A stretch of DNA of 64,000 nucleotides from Erythrobacter sp. (GTDB lineage: Bacteria > Pseudomonadota > Alphaproteobacteria > Sphingomonadales > Sphingomonadaceae). The stretch is taken from positions 930,001-994,000 of the forward strand of contig CP073261.1 of assembly GCA_019739335.1 (NCBI GenBank), read 5' to 3'. This document shows positions 44,287 through 53,338 of the stretch, one piece after another; position 1 is the stretch's first letter; the number at the start of each line of letters is the position of its first letter. The translations under genes were made by a program, and so were the position numbers. The notes below the pieces were generated by a model. It was not told the origin of the DNA. It ran no database searches and was given only the letters and a program-made list of their open reading frames with translations.

Positions 44287-46398
44287 GCGACTCACAAAAC
44301 GAACCTGAGGGAATTTACCATTCGTACAGCAGCCATCCGCCTCGCCCTCCTGACCGGTGCTGTCAGCCTTCCGGTTGTCGCCCATGCCGAGGACACTCCT
44401 CAGCGCGTCTACCTGCCCGAAGATATTGTGGTGACCGGCGCGCTCGATGGTTACGCCGGGGAAGACGGCAGCACCGCCACCCGCACGCCGACGCCGATCA
44501 TCGATGTGCCGCAGGCGATGACGGTGATCACTGCCGACCAGATGGAAGACCAGGGAGTCACTACGCTCAACGATGCGCTGCGCTACGTACCTGGCGTGTC
44601 GCTGGAAACCGGCGAGGGCCACCGAGACGAAGTGTTCATTCGCGGTCAGGAAACCACTGCGGACTTCTACCTCGACGGTCTGCGCGACGATGCGCAATAT
44701 TACCGCTCGCTCTACAACATCGAAAGGATCGAAGTTCTGAAGGGAGCCAACGCGCTGATCTTCGGGCGCGGCGCTGGCGGCGGCGCGATCAACCGGGTGA
44801 GCAAGGCGGCCGGGTTCGCCATGACCGAATACGGTCTGGCCGCGCAGGTCGATACCTTCGGCGCTTTCGCCCTCAGCGCCGATCTGAACCTGCCCGCCAG
44901 CGAATCCCTCGCCTTCCGGCTGAACACGACGTACGAGGAGTTCGCCAGCCACCGCGATTTCTATGAAGGCCGCTTCATCGGCATTTCGCCGACGCTTTCC
45001 GCGCGGCTTGGTCCGGACACCACGCTGACCGCCAGCTACACCTACGACGACGATGCGCGCACTGTCGATCGCGGCGTACCCAGCCTCAACGGCCTGCCGC
45101 TCGAAGGCTTCGACGAAACCTTCTTCGGCGATCGCGACTACAACTACGGCACCGTCGAAGCGCATATTGCTCGCGCCCGTCTGGACCATCGCTTCAGCGA
45201 CGCATGGAGCGTGAATGCCGCGGTGCAATTTGCCGATTACGACAAGTTCTATGCCAACATTGTTCCCGACAGCGCCACTGCGACCACCGTCCGCCTGTCC
45301 GGTTACGACAGCGGGACCGACCGACGGAACCTGATCGGGCAGGTCAACCTGGTAGGCCAATTCGAGACCGGATCGCTCGGCCACACGCTGCTGCTGGGCG
45401 CGGAATTTACCAGTTCGGATACCGATTCGGTCCGCAATCAGGCGCGCTTCAACAGTGGAACCAGCAGCAATGTCACCGTGGCATTGGAGGACGTGATCGC
45501 GGTTCCTGCCTTCGCGCTCGTCCCGCAGCGTGCCAGCACCTCGGAACTGACCACCTTCTCCGCCTATGCGCAGGAACAGCTCGATATCGGGATTGTCCAA
45601 CTGGTGGCGGGTTTACGCTACGATCGCTTCGATCTGACCAGCACCGATCTGGCGACAGGGTTCGACGGCGCACGGGTGGACGAGCGGGTATCGCCGCGCT
45701 TCGGGGTGATCGTCAAGCCGCAGGACAACCTCTCGATCTATGCCAGCTACGCCGAAAGTTTCCTGCCTTCCGCCGGAGACCAGTTCGTCGTTCTCAGCCA
45801 GTCGCAGGAAGGGCTGGAGCCGGAGTTGTTCGAGAATATCGAGCTCGGCTTGAAATACGCGCCGCACCGTAACCTGCTGCTGACCGCGGCACTGTTCCGC
45901 CTCACGCGTTCGAACACTCCGGCAGTGGAGCCGGGGACGGGGCTGACCACTCTCGAAGGCGAAAGCCGGGTCGAAGGTTTGGAACTGGGCCTCGTGGGCG
46001 AGCCGGTGACGGGCCTCTCGCTGAGCCTTGGCTATACCTATCTCGACGGCAAGATCACCGACGATGCCAACCCGGCAAACCTCGGCACGGTGCTGCAACA
46101 GGTGCCCGAGCACCAGGTGACCGCCTGGGCTCGTTACGACGTGACCGACCGGATCGGGATCGGCGGCGGGGTGACGCATGTGTCGGACCAGTTTGCTAGC
46201 AACAGCAACAATGTCGTGCTGCCAGCGCATACCCGTGTCGATGCGGCGCTGTTCTTCGAGGCGACCGATAACCTTTCGTTACAACTGAACGTCGAAAACC
46301 TGTTCGACGAAAACTATTACGCCGCCGCGCATGGGGACAACAATATCCAGCCGGGTGTACCGCTCAATGCAACCGTGGGGGCGCGTTTGCGGTTCTGA
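44260..46398 (+). CDS. TonB-dependent siderophore receptor
   Basis: 712 aa if ATG 44260 is used. A signal peptide core (RLALLTGAVSLPVVAHA) sits unusually far in (residues 28-44). Then a TonB-box-like EDIVVTG, a plug (VPQAMTVITADQMEDQGVTTLNDALRYVPGV; IERIEVLKGANALIFGRGAGGGAINRVSK) and a 22-strand barrel ending in Phe (GARLRF). Takes up ferric catecholate- or hydroxamate-type siderophores across the outer membrane. ATG 44260 lies between two Fur-like boxes; ATT 44320, 6 bp after GAGGGAA, would give a normal signal peptide and may be the true start. No siderophore synthesis genes nearby. Confidence 0.9.
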   Translation: MQPCKLLAIATHKTNLREFTIRTAAIRLALLTGAVSLPVVAHAEDTPQRVYLPEDIVVTGALDGYAGEDGSTATRTPTPIIDVPQAMTVITADQMEDQGVTTLNDALRYVPGVSLETGEGHRDEVFIRGQETTADFYLDGLRDDAQYYRSLYNIERIEVLKGANALIFGRGAGGGAINRVSKAAGFAMTEYGLAAQVDTFGAFALSADLNLPASESLAFRLNTTYEEFASHRDFYEGRFIGISPTLSARLGPDTTLTASYTYDDDARTVDRGVPSLNGLPLEGFDETFFGDRDYNYGTVEAHIARARLDHRFSDAWSVNAAVQFADYDKFYANIVPDSATATTVRLSGYDSGTDRRNLIGQVNLVGQFETGSLGHTLLLGAEFTSSDTDSVRNQARFNSGTSSNVTVALEDVIAVPAFALVPQRASTSELTTFSAYAQEQLDIGIVQLVAGLRYDRFDLTSTDLATGFDGARVDERVSPRFGVIVKPQDNLSIYASYAESFLPSAGDQFVVLSQSQEGLEPELFENIELGLKYAPHRNLLLTAALFRLTRSNTPAVEPGTGLTTLEGESRVEGLELGLVGEPVTGLSLSLGYTYLDGKITDDANPANLGTVLQQVPEHQVTAWARYDVTDRIGIGGGVTHVSDQFASNSNNVVLPAHTRVDAALFFEATDNLSLQLNVENLFDENYYAAAHGDNNIQPGVPLNATVGARLRF

Positions 46399-46959
46399 TT
46401 ACTCTTCCGCAGGCTCGCGAGATTCCCCTCCCCCCATCGCGGGCACTGCGCGCGCCGCGTCGGCCGGGTCGATACCCGGTGCAGGCGCGGCGCTGATGGT
46501 TTCACTGCGGCGCGTCACTCGCCCCGCACGCTGGATCGCGGCGATCAGCCGGGGATAGACCCCGCAGCGGCACAGGTTCGGGATCGCCTCGCGAATGTCC
46601 TCAGGCGTGGGATCGGGATTGCGGCGCAGCAGTGCGGCTCCGGCAATGGCGATGCCCGGTGTGCAGAAGCCGCACTGGATCGCCTGCTCGGCCACCAGCG
46701 CCTGCTGCACCGGATGCGAACGGTCGCGGCTCAGGCCTTCGATGGTGGTGATGAATCGTCCCTCGGCCTCGGCAATGGTGACGAGGCAGCTCCGCAGTGC
46801 CTCGCCATCGACCAGCACCATGCACGCACCGCAATCGCCTTGCCCGCAGCCATATTTGGTGCCGGTCAGGTTCGCCGCATCGCGCAGCGCATGGAGCAGC
46901 GGGGTTTCCGGATCCATCTCGAAGAACACCGGCCGCTCGTTCACCGTCATTGCGGGCAT
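46399..46959 (-). CDS. (2Fe-2S)-binding protein, small subunit of molybdenum hydroxylase type
   Basis: 186 aa. First cluster: GTKYGCGQGDCGACMVLVDG plus a later Cys; second: QCGFCTPG and CRCGVYPRL. This is the iron-sulfur subunit of xanthine dehydrogenase/isoquinoline oxidoreductase-type enzymes. The molybdopterin large subunit is absent in the window, so it may pass electrons to a partner elsewhere. A disordered Arg/Ala/Pro tail of about 40 residues follows. Start ATG 46959 (or 46950). It is 10 bp downstream of the aldolase gene, likely co-transcribed. Confidence 0.88.
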   Translation of the reverse strand: MPAMTVNERPVFFEMDPETPLLHALRDAANLTGTKYGCGQGDCGACMVLVDGEALRSCLVTIAEAEGRFITTIEGLSRDRSHPVQQALVAEQAIQCGFCTPGIAIAGAALLRRNPDPTPEDIREAIPNLCRCGVYPRLIAAIQRAGRVTRRSETISAAPAPGIDPADAARAVPAMGGGESREPAEE

Positions 46960-46969
46960 ATTGGATCCG

Positions 46970-47728
46970 TCAGTTGCGCCAGCTGGGGTCTATAGCGTCT
47001 ATCTTGCGGGTCCAGGCCTCGAAGTCCAGCTTGCCGAAGCTGTCGGTCAACTGTTTGTCGCGGTCGCGCTGGTGCTGTTCGATCACTTCCGGCGGAACGA
47101 CGATGGGCGCGCCGAGGCTGGCGGTCTTCACCTGCACCTCGCAGGCGCGCTGGAGCATGTAGTAGAGCAGGAACATTTCATGGATCGTGCGGCCCATCAC
47201 CACCGGGCCGTGGTTCTTGAGCAGCAGGATCTGGTGATTGCCTGCATTGCGCACCAGCCGCTCGCCTTCCTCGCTGCGCACGGTGATGCCTTCGAAATCG
47301 TGGTATCCGATCGCTCCTGCAAAGAAGCACGAATAGAAATTGCTCGCCTGCAAGCCACCCTCAGTGGAGCAGACCGCCATAGTGTCAGGCGTGTGGGTGT
47401 GGACGATGGCGTGGGCGTGGGGGAGATTGCGGTGGAACACCGAATGCTGGGTGAACCCGGCAAGGTTCACCGGATGCGGGCTGTCCGAAACCTTGTTCCC
47501 TTCCCCATCGATGGTGATGAGGTTGGAAGCGGTGACTTCCTCCCACAGCAGCCCATAGGGATTGATCAGGAAATGATTGTCCGTGCCCGGCACCCGCAGG
47601 GTGATGTGGTTGTAGATGCTTTCGCACCAGCCCAGATGCGCGAAAATGCGATAGGCGGCCGCAAGATCGAGCCGCGCCTGCCATTCCTCGGGGCTGCATT
47701 CCGGTTTCTGCCGTAACTGGGTCGCCAT
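46970..47728 (-). CDS. Class II aldolase/adducin family protein
   Basis: 252 aa. The zinc-binding core is HTHTPDTMAV (HxH) with a later H in LLLKNHGPVVMG; SIYNHITLRVPGTDNHFLINPYGLLWEEVTASNLI is the substrate-loop region. Family members split sugar phosphates or, in sphingomonads, act in aromatic side-chain pathways. No sugar kinase is nearby; the divergent neighbour is an MFS carrier for a catabolic island. Confidence 0.89.
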   Translation of the reverse strand: MATQLRQKPECSPEEWQARLDLAAAYRIFAHLGWCESIYNHITLRVPGTDNHFLINPYGLLWEEVTASNLITIDGEGNKVSDSPHPVNLAGFTQHSVFHRNLPHAHAIVHTHTPDTMAVCSTEGGLQASNFYSCFFAGAIGYHDFEGITVRSEEGERLVRNAGNHQILLLKNHGPVVMGRTIHEMFLLYYMLQRACEVQVKTASLGAPIVVPPEVIEQHQRDRDKQLTDSFGKLDFEAWTRKIDAIDPSWRN

Positions 47729-47849
47729 TTTCTGCGTTCCTTTCTGCGCGTCTCTCCTAACACGCGCAGATTGACTTTGTCACAGTGCTTGGCAAGCCTT
47801 GCGAAAATCCGGCGGATGACCGGGTTCCGGGGAGAGGGACAGAATCGAT

Positions 47850-49175
47850 ATGGCAACGCATCCGGCGCATTCGCAGGGGCATGAGACTGCGCAAGGCAAC
47901 TGGCTGACCAATTCGGCCGGATACCAGACACTTCTGGTCTTCCTGCTCAGCCTCAATTTCGGGATCGTGTTCTTCGACCGGCAGGCGCTGAACGTGCTGA
48001 TTCCGGTAGGCGTGCAGCAGGATCTGGCGCTGACCGGGACCCAGATCGGGCTGCTGGCGGGGGGCCTGTCTTTCAGCTGGGCGATTGCTGCGTTCTTCGT
48101 CGGACGGCTGTCGGACAGCATGGGCAAGCGCAAGATCCTGCTGGTTCTGGCGACAATAGCCTTTTCGCTGTGCTCGTTCCTTTCGGGCCTTGCCACCACC
48201 TTCCTGTTCCTGTTCGCGGCGCGGCTGCTGATGGGCGCGGCGGAAGGCGGGGTGATGCCGATCAGCCACGCGATGGTGGCGAGCGAAGTGAACCCCGAGC
48301 GACGCGGGCTGGCGCAGGGCGTCGCCCAGAACCTCGGTTCCAACCTGCTCGGCAGCTTCCTGGCCCCGGTGGTGCTGGTGTGGTTTGCGACGCAGTACAG
48401 CTGGCGCGAAGCATTCTACCTGGCTGCCGTGCCCGGCCTCGTCAGCGCGGCGCTTATCTGGTTCCTGCTCAAGGAACCCGTCCCCGCGAAAAAGCCCGAA
48501 GGCAGTCACGATGCGTCCATCGGCTTCCTGGAGGCGCTGAAGGTCCGCAACATGTGGATCTGCGTGGTCGTCGGCGTGCTGATGGTGGCACATTTCGTGA
48601 TCACCTGGGCCTTCATGCCCAATTTCCTCGTCCAGACGCGCGGGATGGATGCGACCTCGATGAGCTGGCTGGTCGGCTCGCTCGGCATTGCGGCGGCGAT
48701 CTACAGCTTCGTCGTGTCCGGCCTGTCGGACAAGATCGGGCGCAAGCCGGTGATGGTGGTGCTGCCGTTCCTCGCGCTGGTCGGGCCGCTGGGAGTGCTG
48801 CTGCTCGATCCCGCCGATTTCACCGGCACCGGCGCGTTCGGCCTGTCGAGCTATGCCACGGTGCTGATCCCGATCTTCTTCATCGGCTGGATGGTGAACG
48901 GCACTTTCCCGATCTTCATGGCGACAATCCCTTCGGAGAGCTTCCGCCCGATCCACCATGCCACGGTGCTGGGGCTGGCGATGGGCTCTTGCGAGGTCCT
49001 GGGCGGTGTGTTCGGCCCGCCGATCGCGGGGGCACTCAACGATGCCATCGGCCCCGATACCTTCCTTTATGTGCTGATGGGCCTCTCGGTTGTCTCGGGC
49101 TTCGTCGCCATGGGCCTCAGGGAAACCGCACCCGCCGCGCTACGGCGCAAGGGGCTGACGGCGGAACTCGCATGA
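47850..49175 (+). CDS. MFS transporter, probably for an aromatic substrate
   Basis: 441 aa, 12 transmembrane helices. The AAHS-like motif FDRQALNVLIPVGVQQDL in helix 1 and GRLSDSMGKRKILLVL in the first loop are clear. The cluster composition (dioxygenases, dehydrogenases) suggests uptake of a lignin-type aromatic. Ends 73 bp before the cupin genes; a CTAAC-type dyad overlaps its stop. Confidence 0.9.
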   Translation: MATHPAHSQGHETAQGNWLTNSAGYQTLLVFLLSLNFGIVFFDRQALNVLIPVGVQQDLALTGTQIGLLAGGLSFSWAIAAFFVGRLSDSMGKRKILLVLATIAFSLCSFLSGLATTFLFLFAARLLMGAAEGGVMPISHAMVASEVNPERRGLAQGVAQNLGSNLLGSFLAPVVLVWFATQYSWREAFYLAAVPGLVSAALIWFLLKEPVPAKKPEGSHDASIGFLEALKVRNMWICVVVGVLMVAHFVITWAFMPNFLVQTRGMDATSMSWLVGSLGIAAAIYSFVVSGLSDKIGRKPVMVVLPFLALVGPLGVLLLDPADFTGTGAFGLSSYATVLIPIFFIGWMVNGTFPIFMATIPSESFRPIHHATVLGLAMGSCEVLGGVFGPPIAGALNDAIGPDTFLYVLMGLSVVSGFVAMGLRETAPAALRRKGLTAELA

Positions 49176-49189
49176 TAACGAATGTTAGG
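49174..49189. promoter_or_regulatory. Candidate operator, CTAAC-N4-GTTAT type
   Basis: GATAACGAATGTTAGG: reading the minus strand gives CTAACATTCGTTATC, which shares the CTAAC-N4-GTTA layout with 1934-1947. It overlaps the MFS stop codon and lies 60 bp before the first cupin gene. Confidence 0.42.
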
Positions 49190-49248
49190 ATAGGATAGCC
49201 GCAACGCGAGTCCCGCCACGCCGGGACCGGAACAACAGGAGAGAGAAT

Positions 49249-49788
49249 ATGGCCACGCAGATGAAAGCCCCGCCTTCGGACAAGAAGGAAATCGTCGATA
49301 TCAAGTATCCCTATGCCGATCTGGTGGCGCGCACGTCGCCCGGCGGCCGCTACATCGACACGCCGAGCGACGAGGAAAGCCCATGGATCCCCTTCGGTGA
49401 CAACGCCGCGATCAAGCACATCGCCTTTGACGTGCGGCAGAACCTGTTCTCGAACATCCTGTGGGTCAAAGGCCCCGGCACCATCGGCACGCACTTCCAT
49501 CGCGGCACGATCATGATGGTCTGCCTCGAAGGATCGGTGCGCTATCTCGAATATGACTGGGTGGCGACGCCGTTCGGGGTGATCCTCGAGACCCCCGGCG
49601 AAAGCCACACGCTGGTGACCGAGCACCCCGACGGCGTGAAGCTGTTCGGCTGGATGCAGGGGCCGATCGACTTCTTCGACGGCGACGGCAAGTTCGTCGA
49701 AACCACCGACGTGTTCTGGTTCATGAACCACTACGAGGAATATTGCCGCGAGAACGGCCTGCCGATCAATCCGAAGCTGTATCTCTGA
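49249..49788 (+). CDS. Cupin dioxygenase, 2,4'-dihydroxyacetophenone dioxygenase-like (tandem copy 1)
   Basis: 179 aa. Single cupin with a probable iron site: His82 and His84 in GTHFHRG, Glu101 in YLEYDW, His120 in GESHTL; the spacing is close to that of 2,4'-dihydroxyacetophenone dioxygenase, which splits the C-C bond of the ketone side chain. N-terminal flap SPWIPFGDNAAIKHIAFDVRQN is shared with the next gene. Strong site AGGAGAGA. First gene of a run that continues to 53335. Confidence 0.87.
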   Translation: MATQMKAPPSDKKEIVDIKYPYADLVARTSPGGRYIDTPSDEESPWIPFGDNAAIKHIAFDVRQNLFSNILWVKGPGTIGTHFHRGTIMMVCLEGSVRYLEYDWVATPFGVILETPGESHTLVTEHPDGVKLFGWMQGPIDFFDGDGKFVETTDVFWFMNHYEEYCRENGLPINPKLYL

Positions 49789-49800
49789 GGGGGCGCAACC

Positions 49801-50343
49801 ATGAGCAAACTCGGCGCCAAGACCGCTGCCGAAGCGGGCGCGTTCAAGATCGTTGCCGTGCCCGAGACCTACAAGCACGTGATCGACCAGTATGTCCGCC
49901 CCGGCAGCTATGTGGGCACCGACGAGGATGAAAGCCCGTGGGTGCCGTTCGGCGACAATGCCGCAATCCGGCACCTCGCTTTCGATGTGCGCAACAATGT
50001 CTATGCCAACGTCCTGTGGATCAAGAGCGCGGGGGTGATCGGCACGCACAAGCATCGCGGGATGGTCTGGGCGATCGGGCTCGAAGGCTCGTTCCGCTAT
50101 CTCGAATACGACTGGGTCTGCCGCCCCGGCGACTTCATCACCGAATTCCCCGGCCACGCGCACACGCTGGTGACCGACGAGCCGGACGGGATGAAGGCGT
50201 TCTTCTGGATGCAGGGCGCGAACGAGTTCTACGACGACGAAGGTAACCACGTCGAAACGCTCGACGTGTGGTGGTTCATCAACCACTACGAAAGCTACTG
50301 CCGCGAGCACGGTCTGGAGATCAACCGGCAGCTCTATCTGTGA
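49801..50343 (+). CDS. Cupin dioxygenase, 2,4'-dihydroxyacetophenone dioxygenase-like (tandem copy 2)
   Basis: 180 aa, paralogous to the preceding gene (for example ESPWVPFGDNAAIRHLAFD, RYLEYDWVCRPGD). Metal residues: His83, His85, Glu102, His121. The two copies differ in the pocket, including FHRGTIMM against KHRGMVWA. They may be two enzymes with separate substrates or one heteromeric enzyme. The stop overlaps the next start by 4 bp (GTGA). Confidence 0.87.
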   Translation: MSKLGAKTAAEAGAFKIVAVPETYKHVIDQYVRPGSYVGTDEDESPWVPFGDNAAIRHLAFDVRNNVYANVLWIKSAGVIGTHKHRGMVWAIGLEGSFRYLEYDWVCRPGDFITEFPGHAHTLVTDEPDGMKAFFWMQGANEFYDDEGNHVETLDVWWFINHYESYCREHGLEINRQLYL

Positions 50344-51200
50344 GTGAACCGCGCACTCTCGACCAGTTCGACATTCGCGGCCGCTCGGCGCTGGTTACCG
50401 GCGCGGCGAGCGGCATCGGGCTTGCGTATGCCGAAGTGATGGTCGAAGCGGGGGCAAAGGTCACGCTGACCGATGTCGATGCCGAAGGCGCTGCGCGGGA
50501 GGCGATGCGGCTGAGCCACGAGGGCTTCGAGGCGCGGTTCGACACCTGCGACGTATACGAACTCGCGCAGGTCGCCCGCGCGTTCGACAACCATGTCGCG
50601 GCCTATGGCGGCTGCGATATCGTCTTCGCCAATGCCGGCCTGGACGTGGGCAATGGCTTCTGGTCGCCCGACGACAAGCGCAATCCCGATGGCCAGATCG
50701 ACGTTTACGATCCGGACCGCTGGTACAAAAGCATCGGCATCAACCTCACCGGCTGCTTCCACACCGTGCGCGAAGCGGCGCGGGTCATGAAGGCCAATGA
50801 ACGCAATGGTTCGGGGCGCAGGGGCGGCTCGATCGTTATTACCAGTTCCAACGCGGCGGAAGTGAACGAGGCGATTGTCGGCGTGCCCTACATGGCGGCC
50901 AAGGCGGGGGTGAAGCACTTCATGCGCCACGCCGCCTACGAACTGGCTGCCTACGGCATCCGCGTCAACGCCATCGCGCCGGGGCCGTTCGTCACCAATA
51001 TCGGCGATGGCTGGGTGAAGAAGAACCCGGTCGCCAAGGCTGCGTGGGACAAGATGGTGCCGGTGGGCCGCATGGCCGAGACCTACCAGATCAAGCCGCT
51101 GGCTTTGCTGCTGGCTTCGGATGCGGGAAGCTACATGACCGGCGCGCATGTGATGATCGATGGCGGGATGCAACTGGGCACCGTGAAACCGATTGATTGA
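50340..51200 (+). CDS. SDR family NAD(P)-dependent oxidoreductase
   Basis: 286 aa from GTG 50340, overlapping the cupin stop. Glycine loop TGAASGIG, cofactor Asp in TDVDAEG, FANAGLD, ITSSNA and the YMAAK catalytic pair (about 180). Likely oxidises a benzylic or ketone-side alcohol before the dioxygenase step. Ends MIDGGMQLGTVKPID. Confidence 0.92.
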   Translation: MSEPRTLDQFDIRGRSALVTGAASGIGLAYAEVMVEAGAKVTLTDVDAEGAAREAMRLSHEGFEARFDTCDVYELAQVARAFDNHVAAYGGCDIVFANAGLDVGNGFWSPDDKRNPDGQIDVYDPDRWYKSIGINLTGCFHTVREAARVMKANERNGSGRRGGSIVITSSNAAEVNEAIVGVPYMAAKAGVKHFMRHAAYELAAYGIRVNAIAPGPFVTNIGDGWVKKNPVAKAAWDKMVPVGRMAETYQIKPLALLLASDAGSYMTGAHVMIDGGMQLGTVKPID

Positions 51201-51210
51201 GGACCATACC

Positions 51211-52329
51211 ATGACCACCACCGCAAACGCCGCCATCTGCCGCGGCCATGATCACCCCTTCTCTATCGAACCGGTCGAACTGGCCGATCTGGCGCCGGAT
51301 GAAATTCTCGTCCGCGTGATTGCCTGCGGCATCTGCCACACCGATCTGGCGGTGCGCGACGCGCAATTGCCCGTTCCGCTCCCGGCGGTGCTGGGCCACG
51401 AAGGCGCGGGCATTGTCGAGGCGGTAGGCAACGCGGTGACTGCTGCCAAGCCGGGCGACCGGGTCGTCATGAGCTTCAACAGCTGCGGTTCCTGCCCCAG
51501 CTGCGAAATCGACGCGCCGACCTATTGCTACAATTTCTTCCCCAACAACTGGTCCGGCACCCGCGCCGACGGCACGCCGTGCATGCGCCACAACGGCGAG
51601 CCGATGGCGGCCAATTTCTTCGGCCAGTCGGCCTTTGCCACCCATGCCATCGCGCACCAGAACAACACCGTGGCCCTGCCCTCGCGGTTCGATTCCATAT
51701 CGCTCGACATGATCGCGCCCATCGGCTGCGGCCTGATGACCGGCGCGGGCGCGGTGCTGAATGCGATGGAAGTGCGAGAGGGAATGCCGATTGCGGTGTT
51801 CGGCACCGGCACCGTTGGCATGGCGGCGATCATGGCGGCCAAGATTGCCGGTGCGAACCCGATCATCGCGGTGGACGTGAACGATGCCCGGCTCGAACTG
51901 GCAAAGGAACTGGGCGCGACCCACGCCTTCAACGCGAAGGACGATGCCCCGGCGAAAATCCGCGAGTTGTGTCCGCATGGCCTGGGCTATGCTTTCGACA
52001 CCACAGGGATCAACAAGGTCATCGAGGATGGCTGGAACCTGCTAGCGCCCAAGGGCATCTGCGGCATCGTCGGCGCGAGCGATCCGGCGGATAACCTCAC
52101 TTTCAACGAGGCTGCCTTCATGGGCGGCGGGCGCACGGTGATGGGGATCCTCGGCGGCAATTCCAACGGCGCGCCGTTCCTGCTCGAACTGCTCGACCAT
52201 CACCTTGCGGGCAATTTCCCCTTCGACCGGCTGATCGAGCATTTCGATTTTGCGCAGATCAACGAAGCCATCGAAGCGAGCGAAGCAGGGCTTGTGGTGA
52301 AGCCGGTGCTGCGGATCTCGGCAGAGTAG
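51211..52329 (+). CDS. Zinc-dependent aryl-alcohol dehydrogenase-like (XylB type)
   Basis: 372 aa from ATG 51211. Catalytic zinc: Cys42 in GICHTD and GHEGAG (His/Glu); structural zinc: SCGSCPSCEIDAPTYC. Cofactor fold VFGTGTVGMAA with VDVND, indicating NAD. The long insert FFPNNWSGTRADGTPC and GCGLMTGAG agree with benzyl/aryl alcohol dehydrogenases. 10 bp behind the SDR. Confidence 0.92.
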   Translation: MTTTANAAICRGHDHPFSIEPVELADLAPDEILVRVIACGICHTDLAVRDAQLPVPLPAVLGHEGAGIVEAVGNAVTAAKPGDRVVMSFNSCGSCPSCEIDAPTYCYNFFPNNWSGTRADGTPCMRHNGEPMAANFFGQSAFATHAIAHQNNTVALPSRFDSISLDMIAPIGCGLMTGAGAVLNAMEVREGMPIAVFGTGTVGMAAIMAAKIAGANPIIAVDVNDARLELAKELGATHAFNAKDDAPAKIRELCPHGLGYAFDTTGINKVIEDGWNLLAPKGICGIVGASDPADNLTFNEAAFMGGGRTVMGILGGNSNGAPFLLELLDHHLAGNFPFDRLIEHFDFAQINEAIEASEAGLVVKPVLRISAE

Positions 52330-52333
52330 GCCG

Positions 52334-53335
52334 ATGAAAGCGGTAGTCTTCCAAGGCCTGCACCAGCCGCTGATGCTCGAAACACTGCCCGATCCCACAC
52401 CGGGCAAGGGCGAACTGGTGGTGAAAGTAGGCCGCTGCGGCATTTGCGGCAGCGACCTGCACATGTCCGAAGACGCGGCATACGGCTGCCAGCAGGGCGA
52501 TATTCTCGGCCACGAATTCGCAGGCGAAGTGGTGGCGCTGGGAAAGGACACCGAAGGCCCCAAGGTCGGCGATCTCGTTTCGGTTATCCCGCTCAAGAGC
52601 TGCGGGCAATGCGAACATTGCCGCAAGGGCGAAGTGCAGTGGTGTAGCCAGTTTGGCCTGCAAGGCGGCGGCTATGCCGAATATGCCGTCACCCGTCCCA
52701 ACCAGTGCGTGCCGCTGCCGTCAGGCCTCAGCCTTGCGGATGGAGCGCTGATCGAGCCGCTGGCGGTGGCGCTGCACGGGATCAACCTTTCGGGCCTGCG
52801 AGCGGGAGACAAGGTGCTGGTGCTCGGTGCCGGGCCGATCGGGTTGGCCGTCGCCTTCTGGGCCAAACGCATGGGTGCGAGCCGGGTCGCAATCCAGGAC
52901 ATCGCCCCGTTCCAGCAGGAGCGCGCGCTGGAGATGGGCGCAGACGCCTTCGTGGTCGATCCGGCAGACCCGGTCGGCAGTGCCGAACGTGCGTTGGGCG
53001 GCAAGGCTGACATTGTGTTCGAATGCGTCGGGATACCCGGCCTCATCGCGCAGGCCGTCCAGCAGGTGAAAGCGCGCGGCACCATCCTGCTGCTGGGCCT
53101 GTGCACCCAGCCCGATACATTCAACAGCTTCGCGATGTTGAGCAAAGAAGTGCGGCTGGTCACCAGCGCCTTCTTCACCGTGCCTGAATACGAAACGTCG
53201 CTCGCCGCTCTCGAAGCGGGAGCACTGGTACCGCGACTGATGGTGACAGACACCATCAGCCTCGCCAGCACGCCCGATATCTTCGAGAGCCTCAAGCGCC
53301 GCACCGCGCAGTGCAAGGTGTTGATCGCTCCCTGA
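52334..53335 (+). CDS. Zinc-dependent dehydrogenase (2,3-butanediol/threonine dehydrogenase type)
   Basis: 333 aa. Catalytic zinc motifs GICGSDLHM and GHEFAG, structural zinc Cys set SCGQCEHCRKGEVQWC; cofactor loop VLGAGPIGLAV. Fewer inserts than the preceding ADH. Probably oxidises a vicinal diol or side-chain alcohol. 4 bp after the previous stop, last gene in the run. Confidence 0.9.
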   Translation: MKAVVFQGLHQPLMLETLPDPTPGKGELVVKVGRCGICGSDLHMSEDAAYGCQQGDILGHEFAGEVVALGKDTEGPKVGDLVSVIPLKSCGQCEHCRKGEVQWCSQFGLQGGGYAEYAVTRPNQCVPLPSGLSLADGALIEPLAVALHGINLSGLRAGDKVLVLGAGPIGLAVAFWAKRMGASRVAIQDIAPFQQERALEMGADAFVVDPADPVGSAERALGGKADIVFECVGIPGLIAQAVQQVKARGTILLLGLCTQPDTFNSFAMLSKEVRLVTSAFFTVPEYETSLAALEAGALVPRLMVTDTISLASTPDIFESLKRRTAQCKVLIAP

Positions 53336-53338
53336 CCG

